From Willaertia magna (Eukaryota > Heterolobosea > Eutetramitea > Acrasida > Naegleriidae), in NCBI GenBank assembly GCA_902984215.1, contig CADWAF010001026.1:1-10309 (forward strand): 10,309 nt of DNA, in the 5' to 3' direction. The position numbers and the translations under genes are program-made. The stretch's first letter is position 1. Every line of letters begins with the position of its first letter. The notes under the pieces were generated by a model, which did no database searches, was not told the origin of the DNA, and saw only the letters and a program-made list of their open reading frames with translations. Of the stretch, positions 1 through 6,867 are shown piece by piece.

Positions 1-610
1 CATCAAGATTATAAATTAATTGTGATAAAGTTAAAAGTATATTACCAATTAATTGTTGATCAACAGTAGTAGGTATTGGATGTCCATGTAAACAATTTGA
101 AATTGTCCTTGCAGAATATTTAATTGTAGAAAGTTGAGATTGATTTTGTAAAATTTGTAAAATCAATGACATTATTCCAGCATTTAAAATAAAATCTCTA
201 AATTGAATAGAATCAATAGCAATAAATCCTAATATTTTAATAGATTGATCAATTAAATCATTTGATTGTGACGTTTGTAATAATTAAAATTGGAACAATA
301 CCAGCATTTACAATATTTTTTACGTAACGTGATTGACCTGTTTCTAAAATATCTGAAATTATCCAAATACTTTTCAATTGTAAATGTGAATAAGTATCTA
401 AAGATAGAAATTTAAGTAATGAATTTAATATTTTATCATTTTGTAAAACTTAATCTTTTTTTCTTTGTGTAATAATTTTCTTAATAACATGACACCGTCC
501 AATTCAAATACATTATTATTTGATTAAATTAAACCAATTATTTGTTGTAAGTTATTGATCTTTTCATTGTTGGAAAGGTTTGGAATGAAATTGTCGGAGC
601 CACTTATCAT
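1..610 (-). pseudogene. Importin-alpha-like (armadillo repeat) gene fragment, decayed
   Basis: No long ORF is present, but reading the minus strand in three successive frames gives a consistent armadillo-repeat protein. From 610 to about 455 it reads ATG ISGSDNFIPNL and then FELDGVMLLRKLLHKEKK, matching the first ARM repeat of importin alpha. From 449 to 285 it reads LQLKSIWIISDILETG and VKNIVNAGIVPIL (the usual form is EAAWALTNIASG and VVxAGAVPxL). From 283 to 2 it reads SIKILGFIAIDSIQFRDFIL and ARTISNCLHGHPIP (usual form WALGNIAGDSxxxRDxVL and LSNLCRGKPxP). Importin alpha binds nuclear localisation signals and bridges cargo to importin beta. Breaks: an in-frame TAA at 524-526, a frame change with another TAA near 450-455 beside a T-run, and one extra base at 284. 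No clear importin-beta-binding domain is seen upstream of 610, and the C-terminal half lies outside the window. Family call is firm; whether the breaks are decay or sequencing errors is open. Confidence 0.75.
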
Positions 611-667
611 TGTTTGGGTTTTGTTTTATGGCTCGATCTGTTTTGTTTGGACGTATTACAATTTTAA

Positions 668-1140
668 GGTCAGTTAAATCAGTTAAAAAAACTACAAATA
701 TGTCAGTATGAACAGTTTTTTGGTGACTGTTTTGTTTATTTTCAAAAATTAGAATATTTAAAAGTAGGTTATTGTAAAATGAATGAAGAAAATTTAAAAT
801 ATTTAATAAATTTAAAAACGTTAATTATTAAAAATCAGTCAATTTCAGGAAAATATTTTAATTATTTAAAAAATCTTAAAAAATTAAAATTTATTTCTAA
901 TAAAGAATTTAAAGAAGAATATTTAAAAGATTTAATTTATTTAGAAAATTTATCAATTCCATTTACTTCTAAATTTACAGGAAAATATTTAAATAATAAT
1001 TTAACAAAATTAAATGCCTCAAATACAAAAATAAATGAAAAATATTTATTTAATTTAACAAAATTAAAAAAATTAAATTTATCAGATTGTAAAAGCATTT
1101 CAGGCAATTGTTTTAAATATTTAAAATCGCTACAACACCT
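668..1140 (+). pseudogene. Leucine-rich-repeat protein fragment
   Basis: One open frame runs from just after a TAA at 665-667. It holds about six imperfect LRR units of the form L-x-x-L-x-x-L, such as YLKNLKKLKF, YLINLKTLII, NLTKLKKLNLSDC and CFKYLKSLQHL, with the recurring ISGKYF / FTGKYL / ISGNCF spacer. The first ATG is at 779, but the LRR pattern (NQLKKLQIC, FQKLEYLKVGYC) already exists upstream of it, so that ATG is not a natural N-terminus. The 3' end is lost: after about 1140 the DNA codes for Nup98 in another frame, and the LRR frame turns into non-repetitive shadow sequence until a stop at 1267. LRR domains are protein-binding scaffolds; nothing here shows a partner. The fragment is much more AT-rich than the Nup98-96 gene beside it, and its codons are almost all A/T-ending. 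Confidence 0.7.
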
Positions 1141-1141
1141 T
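1117..1141. other. Junction between LRR fragment and truncated Nup98 frame
   Basis: The Nup98 frame is open back to a TAA at 1114-1116 and codes for FG-repeat-like residues (TTPFGGTANAPTN) before its first Met at 1174. The LRR frame is still a good repeat up to SLQHL at about 1140. Both readings share the bases around 1128-1141. No AG lies between 1117 and 1140, so an acceptor splice site cannot explain the switch. Confidence 0.6.
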
Positions 1142-1173
1142 TCGGAGGTACTGCAAATGCACCTACTAATACA

Positions 1174-4100
1174 ATGTTTGGAGGAGGAAATGTTAATCCC
1201 CAAGCTCAAATTTTCCCTTCATTTAAGCCTGTTGAAGAAAATCATCAACCTACAAATCAAAAATTAAGTTATCAATCATTAACTAAGATGGATCCTTATA
1301 AAGATAGATCTTTTGAAGAATGGAGATGGCTTTACACATTAGCCTCACAAGGAAAATTACAAGAAAATCCATTCCAAGCAACTCAACAACAACAACAACA
1401 AACTACACCTTTCGGACAAACTGGAACAACAGGTACAACTGGAGGCTTTGGATTTAATCAAACTGGAACAACAGGTACAGGATTTAACACAGGAGGATTT
1501 GGAACAACCGGTGGTTTTGGATTTAATCAACAAAAAACAGGAACAACAACTACTCCATCAACTGGTTTCTCATTTGGACAAACTGGAGCTACACAAGCTA
1601 AACCACAAACTGGATTTTCATTTGGACAAAGTACTACAGGAGGTACCACGTTAACAACAGGTTTTGCTTTTGGTCAACCAAGTAACACTGCAACACAGCC
1701 TTCAACCGGTTTCAACTTTGGTGCTGGAACAACCGGAGGTACTGGTACAACAGGAACAGGTTTTAACTTTGGTGCTGGAACAACTGGAAATACTACTGGA
1801 ACAACTGGTACAGGATTTAACTTTGGAAATCAACCAACAACTACTAATACTGGCACCACAGGTACAGGATTCAATTTTGGTCAAACTGGAACAACAGGAA
1901 CATCATTTGGACAACAACCTACAACTCAACCTACTACAGGATTTAACTTTGGTACTGGGACAACTGGTCAAACAGGTACAACAGGAACTGGTTTCAATTT
2001 TGGTGGCACAACTGGGGGTACTACTGGAACAACAGGATTTAATTTTGGAACTGGTGGTCAAACAACTGGCTTAAATTTTGGTACACAACCAACAACTGGT
2101 GCTACCGGTACAGGTTTTAATTTTGGTACAGGAGGAAATACTGGAGCAACAGGAACAGGATTTAACTTTGGTACCCAACCAACAACTGCAACAACAGGAT
2201 TTGCTTTTGGTAATACCGGGGGTGCAACTGGAACTGGATTTGGCTTTGGAGGTAATACAGGATTTTCCAGCAATGTTTTAACAAGTCAGCCAACAATTCC
2301 TTTAGATCAATTACCAACTGCAGGAACAGATCCTTATGGTATCAATCCATTATTCCAAGGCTTATCTGGAAAGGATGAAAAAACTGTTGAAGAAGAAATA
2401 TCACCATCTTCAAAGTTATTACAAAGAGCTCCTTCAAAGATAAGACCAAGAACATTTAAAAAGACTGCAAAGACATCTTTAAAAGATAGAATTTCATTGG
2501 TTTCTTCAGAGACAGATAACATTAAACCAACTGAAGATTTATTAGATACAGCATTCACACAAAAGAGTGACATTAAAAGTTTAGTTATTACACCAGAGAA
2601 TGTTTTCGATGAAAATAAGAGATATACAACAGTTCCCACTATTCAAAGAAGACCTTCTCCAATTTCTAACCAAGTCGATAAATCAGAAATTAGTAATTTA
2701 TCTGGAATAATGAAACCAAAAGCCATGCCTCCAACTAAGGCAATGGGATTCGAAGTTGATACCCAACAACAAATGCTAAAAGCACAATTTTTACCAAAAT
2801 TAACAAAACAAGGTTATTATACTAAACCTTCTATGAATGAATTAAAGTTAATGAACTCATCCCAATTACAAAAAGTTAGAGATTTTGTTGTTGGAAGAGA
2901 AGGATATGGTGAAATTAAATTCTTAGGAGATACAGATGTCAGAGGTTTAGATTTAGATATTATAGTAACAATAGAAGAAAGTTATGTTGAAGTTTACAAT
3001 GAAAATGATTTTCCAGAAGAAATCAAACCTCCAGTTGGAGTACAACTCAACAAACCATCAATTATTACATTATACAATATTTATCCTAGACAAACAGACT
3101 CTAAATCATTAGAGAAATTTGAAAAGAAATTGATGTCAACAAATAAGAAATCCGATAGTACATTTATTCATTACTCTAATGGAGAATGGGTATTTAAAGT
3201 AGAACATTATACAAAATATGGTTTAGATGAAGATAGTGATGAAGAAATTGAAGAAATACCTGAACCTATAACTAATCAACCAACATCAACAAAATATGGT
3301 ATTATGGAAGACGAATCAAGTGAAGGTAAGATTTAATATATAATAATTGTATATAACAATGTAAATATAAAATAATTATTTATCAATTCAACTCTATTCT
3401 CTTTTAGATAATGAACCTGAAGTTGAAATTCAAGAAGAATCAGAACAAGAACAAATGGAAGAAGATGAAGAAATTATTGAAGACACCACTAGAAGAGGTT
3501 TTCTTCCAAGAATTCTTCAACTTGACCCTAAAAAGATGTACAAAATGAAAGAGACTTTACTTCAAGATGAAGAAGTTGCAGAAGAACAAGTTGAAACAAG
3601 AAAAACTAAGAAATCTAGACTCCAAGATTTAACTAAGCCACAAGTTAGTGACTCATTTAGCTTTGTTAGAAAAGATATGAAAGAGAATATTCTATATAGA
3701 TCAAGAAATGGATTATCAGGATTTGCTATAAACCCCGTCCCTAGTAATATCAAAGGAAATAAAGAAGAAGAAAAGGTAAATGATAATCCACTTTCTTCCC
3801 TCAGGAGATCCTTTAGAGTTGGCTTTTTACCAAATGGACAAATTATAACACCACAATTTATTAAGAACGATAGTGCAAGAGTTTCTAATTTATTAATATC
3901 TGAAATAGTTAATAAGGAAGATTCCACAGTTGATGAAGAGACGGAAAAAATTCATTTGCCTCAAAAGTATGAATCTAAGCTTCATTTAGTTTTTCACAAC
4001 TGTGATGCGATTTTAGAAGATTCAAGCAATGTTGTACACTTCCGTTTAAAGAAAAATTGTTTTACTGAATTAATGAAACAATATTTAGATTTAACAAAGG

Positions 4101-5836
4101 AAAATCAAGAAGAAATTAAAAATAATAGTAAACTAACCTTTAAATATAAAGAAAAGGCTCTATATCGTGAACATTATGAAGAAAGTGTTTGGAAATTGAT
4201 GCTTATTCTATTTGGAGAAATTGAGACTGACTTTAATATATATGCTATTGACATTGCTAGAAAACGTCAGTTAAGTTTATGGTTAAAAGAATATATTCCA
4301 GTTGAAAATATAATTGAAACTGAAAAACCATCTTTGTTAAGAAAAATTTATTTATTATTAACTGCTGGAAGAGTAGCTGAAAGTGCACAACTTGCTTTGG
4401 AGAATAAGGATATTAGATTATCATCTATTATTTCACAATCATCTTCTAACTTTGAGATTCAAAAAGATTTACAAAAACAATTGATATTATGGAGACAAAA
4501 TAAAACAGTTATAGATCCTGAAAGATTAAGAATCTATCAATTATTGGCAGGTGAAGTAGATGATTCTTCTTTAACATGGTTACAATGTTTAGGATTGCAC
4601 ATGTGGTATAAATGTAGACCTGACCAAACAATTAATGAAGTTGTTAGAAGTTATATTGATTACTTTGAAACATTAAGATCAACCAAACCTTATGCATCCC
4701 TCTATCCTTCACAAACATTATCTACTGTTTACTTGGATTTAAGATATCATTTAATTAGAATTTATTGTTCAAACAAAGAGAATAATAGTGTTTTTGGACC
4801 TATTGATTTACATAACGTTCTAAAGCCTTATACATATTCAGATGATTTATTGGAATGTCAATTATCTTGGCATATTTATGGTATTTTAAGAAAGATTGTT
4901 GGTGATTCACAAGTTCTTTCACATATCATTCATACAAATTATGCTCTTCAATTAGAATTAGCTGGATATTGGCAATGGTCAATTTTTGTTTTACAATTTT
5001 TAGAATCACAACCAACATATACAGTACATAATGGTAACAATGTTATAATAACTCAACAACTAAAACACGTTTATAAGATGAATAGAGAAAATTCAATTAG
5101 AGAAGTATTATTTAAAAATTTCCAAATTGAAAATGAAGAGTTTGTAAGAAATACTCTTGCGATTAATGAGAAGTGGATTAATGAAGCAAAGGCAATACAT
5201 GCAAGATATCATTTAAATTATCCAGAGTTATTTAAATCATTATGTTTAGCTGAAAAATTCAATGATGCTCATGATGTATTTTTAGAACATTTAGCCCCAT
5301 TATGTATTTTAAAGAATAATTTATTGGAATTAACTTATTTATTACAAAAATTAGATGATGAAAAGATTACGAAATGGAGAGAGGGAGGAGCAATTTATAA
5401 AACTTATTTAAATATTAGATCTCATTATGAAGAATTACAACAATTTATTAAGAATGAAGGTCATAAACTAGTATCTGAAAATGATTCTGTAGAAAACTCA
5501 GAAACAATTTCAACAGCATATTCTGGATTTTTAAACTTTGACATGGTTGTTACAAGATTTTTAAGTAATGAAATTCGTCATTTACGTAATGAAAATTCAA
5601 TGATTCATAGAGTAGCAATATCAGAAATGTCTACAGCCTCAACTAACATGTTAATGAAAGTTAAATCATTTATTGATTACTTTAAAACAAATAATTCTGA
5701 ACTCCACGAAAATACAATGATGGAATCTGGAAGTATGAACGTAGTTGATGCAATTAGTGGCATTAGACAAGATATTTATTTATCAAATAGAATTGACTTG
5801 TTGCAGAATTTAATTGTTGGTGGTTTGTTACAATAA
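1174..5836 (+). CDS. NUP98: Nup98-Nup96 nuclear pore precursor (two exons, 5' truncated)
   Basis: Joined exons 1174-3325 and 3408-5836 give 1526 residues. Nup98 forms the FG permeability barrier and docks the mRNA export factor Gle2/Rae1; Nup96 is a scaffold member of the Y (Nup107-160) complex. Residues about 12-62 resemble the GLEBS Gle2-binding motif (YQSLTKMDPYKDRSFEEWRW; the usual core is Y..KSFEELR). Residues 70-370 are Thr/Gly/Gln-rich FG repeats. Residues 547-680 are the autoproteolytic domain, from GYYTKPSMNEL through VVGREGYG to WVFKVEHYTKYGL. The cleavage triad is H678-Y679-T680, where HFS is usual. After it come an acidic linker, SFRVGFLPNGQ at 852-862 (the blade given to Sec13) and the Nup96 solenoid (LTWLQCLGLHMWY from 1106, YALQLELAGYWQWSIFVL from 1229). 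The Met at 1174 is the first in frame, but the frame codes for FG sequence upstream of it, so the N-terminal FG block is probably missing. Confidence 0.95.
1384..1401 (+). repeat. (CAA)6 microsatellite
   Basis: Six CAA units in a row encode a six-glutamine run just before the FG repeats. It is short, and the only pure trinucleotide run in the gene. Confidence 0.85.
1402..2268 (+). repeat. FG-repeat-coding tract, GFNFG type
   Basis: About 20 Phe-Gly dipeptides occur in roughly 290 residues, mostly as GFNFG, GFSFG, GFAFG or GGFG, separated by Thr/Gly/Gln spacers such as GTTGTG and NQPTTT. Only two lysines and no acidic residues are seen, as expected for a cohesive FG domain that binds transport receptors. 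No GLFG motif, the hallmark of animal and fungal Nup98, is present. At DNA level the units are imperfect, with varied synonymous codons, so they are old repeats under protein-level selection and not a fresh tandem array. Confidence 0.9.
3205..3213 (+). other. Nup98 autoproteolysis site, His-Tyr-Thr
   Basis: The codons cat-tat-aca follow WVFKVE and precede KYGLDEDSDEE, exactly where Nup98 proteins carry His-Phe-Ser. In the family, cleavage falls between the second and third residue, with the Ser hydroxyl attacking through an N-O acyl shift. Thr is chemically able to do this; the Phe to Tyr change is unusual. Confidence 0.85.
3326..3407 (+). other. Intron of Nup98-96, 82 nt, phase 1
   Basis: The donor is GTAAGA after GAATCAAGTGAAG; the acceptor is a pyrimidine-rich CTCTTTTAG. 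Splicing joins ...MEDESSE to DNEPEVEIQEE without a break and puts the Nup96 frame in phase. The intron is very AT-rich and its TAA at 3334-3336 closes the frame if it is retained. Confidence 0.9.
5775..5780 (-). terminator. Possible poly(A) signal for the membrane protein gene
   Basis: TTTATT on the plus strand gives AATAAA on the minus strand, about 73 bases past the stop codon at 5853 and inside the last codons of Nup98-96. If used, the 3' ends of the two genes overlap. The motif is weak evidence in AT-rich sequence. Confidence 0.25.
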
Positions 5837-5837
5837 A
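5832..5837 (+). terminator. Possible poly(A) signal overlapping the Nup98-96 stop
   Basis: AATAAA at 5832-5837 contains the TAA stop codon at 5834-5836. It matches the general eukaryotic signal, but AATAAA is frequent by chance in such AT-rich DNA. The next gene on the other strand ends 16 bases downstream, so a short 3' UTR would have to overlap it. Confidence 0.35.
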
Positions 5838-5852
5838 TGTACATACTTTTTC

Positions 5853-6686
5853 TTACATATTCACTGTTCTTCTCTCACTCAATGGCTTTTCCATGATTGG
5901 TTGTCTTGATCTATTATCATTAATTGCCCAAGCATTAGTTGACAATACTTGTTGTCTTCTTGCTTCTAATTGTTTTTGGAATTGGTTGTGATAATATTGT
6001 CGTTGTTGGAAATAAATAAATGGAAACCAAAAAAGTAAACCTCCAAACACACCTAGAAATCCAACCTTAAAGTCTCCACGTTTCATAGTTTCATTAACAG
6101 TTGATATAATATTTAAGGTCATAATTACTTGGGCAACAACAATCGTCCTACTTCTTTCAACGGTCTCAGCCTCTTCTCTTTCATCTCTTACAACTCTTTG
6201 TGGTTGTTCTTGTTCGGTAGTTTCAACATTTTTGTGACGGTTGTTGGTATACTTAGAAATTAAGTTCATAAAAGGTGGGGAAGTAAAAGGCACTAACAAT
6301 AAATACATTGTCCCATAAAATAACATTCCAGGCAATGCTATGTGAACAATTATTCTTTCATTTTGTCTTGCACCAGCTGATTCATCATATAAAATACCTA
6401 TAAAAAAGAGCAATGTGGCAATAAAACGTCCATGTTGTAAAATTTCTGAAAAATATTGTAAAGCATCCAACGGTTTCTTCATTAAACCCCTTTTATAAAC
6501 TCTATCATCAGTCACCCTTGTAGTAGATAATGAATCATCTGATGATGAAGCCACCATATTCCTACTTTTATTATCATTGGCAGTCGCTAATTTGGCAGTT
6601 ACCCTTCTGTGTATTATTTCTTGTGCTGAACCTTGCAATGTTACAAGCAACAACATTACCCTCAAAATAAAGGCAGCCCAATCCAT
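5853..6686 (-). CDS. Multi-pass membrane protein, unrecognised family
   Basis: The gene encodes 277 residues with no intron seen. The start is the first ATG after an in-frame stop and sits behind a run of nine A. I do not recognise the family. Residues 3-19 (FILRVMLLLVTLQ) could be a signal peptide, with cleavage possible after GSA-Q, or a first membrane helix. Further hydrophobic segments lie at about 88-100 (FIATLLFFIGILY), 112-133 (a long one with PGMLFYGTMYLLLVPF), 181-196 (TIVVAQVIMTLNIIST) and 207-226 (KVGFLGVFGGLLFWFPFIYF). Between the third and fourth lies a charged loop rich in Glu and Arg (150-180), and the tail 227-277 is Gln/Arg-rich and soluble. This suggests an endomembrane or plasma membrane protein with four or five spans. 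No catalytic motif, cysteine pattern or transporter signature is visible. It converges on Nup98-96 and shares strand with the Bre1 gene upstream; position gives no functional clue. Confidence 0.85.
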   Translation of the reverse strand: MDWAAFILRVMLLLVTLQGSAQEIIHRRVTAKLATANDNKSRNMVASSSDDSLSTTRVTDDRVYKRGLMKKPLDALQYFSEILQHGRFIATLLFFIGILYDESAGARQNERIIVHIALPGMLFYGTMYLLLVPFTSPPFMNLISKYTNNRHKNVETTEQEQPQRVVRDEREEAETVERSRTIVVAQVIMTLNIISTVNETMKRGDFKVGFLGVFGGLLFWFPFIYFQQRQYYHNQFQKQLEARRQQVLSTNAWAINDNRSRQPIMEKPLSERRTVNM

Positions 6687-6867
6687 GATTATAAATTCTT
6701 TTTTTTTAATTTAAAACTATTTAAAACTGCGTTTGTAAACCTTCCTTAAATAAAAGCTTTTTTTGTCTGTGTCAAAATATATTTATATTGCGCCTGTTCT
6801 TGTTCCAAAAGAAGACATTTAAATGTTAAATAAAAGTAAATAATGATTATATACATACAAATTTGTT
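6687..6867 (-). promoter_or_regulatory. Short intergenic region: promoter of the membrane gene, 3' UTR of the Bre1 gene
   Basis: These 181 bases must hold both the end of the Bre1-type transcript and the promoter of the gene at 6686. Near the start codon there is a T-run (A9 on the coding strand) and a perfect tandem 10-mer, ATTTAAAACT, at 6709-6718 and 6719-6728. No TATA box or known motif can be claimed. Confidence 0.4.

Noticed and set aside
1173..1267. Continuation of the LRR frame past the junction
   Set aside because: After about 1140 the LRR pattern stops, and the same bases code for the conserved Nup98 GLEBS region in another frame.
1402..2268. Tandem array that could be taken for a CRISPR or minisatellite
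   Set aside because: Units are irregular in length and synonymous codons vary; they are explained by FG repeats in one long open frame.
1448..2281. Open frames of 60-136 codons in other frames and on the minus strand over the FG tract
   Set aside because: They are low-complexity shadows of the repeat (LEQ/LVL or TSSC runs) with no independent start context or conserved pattern.
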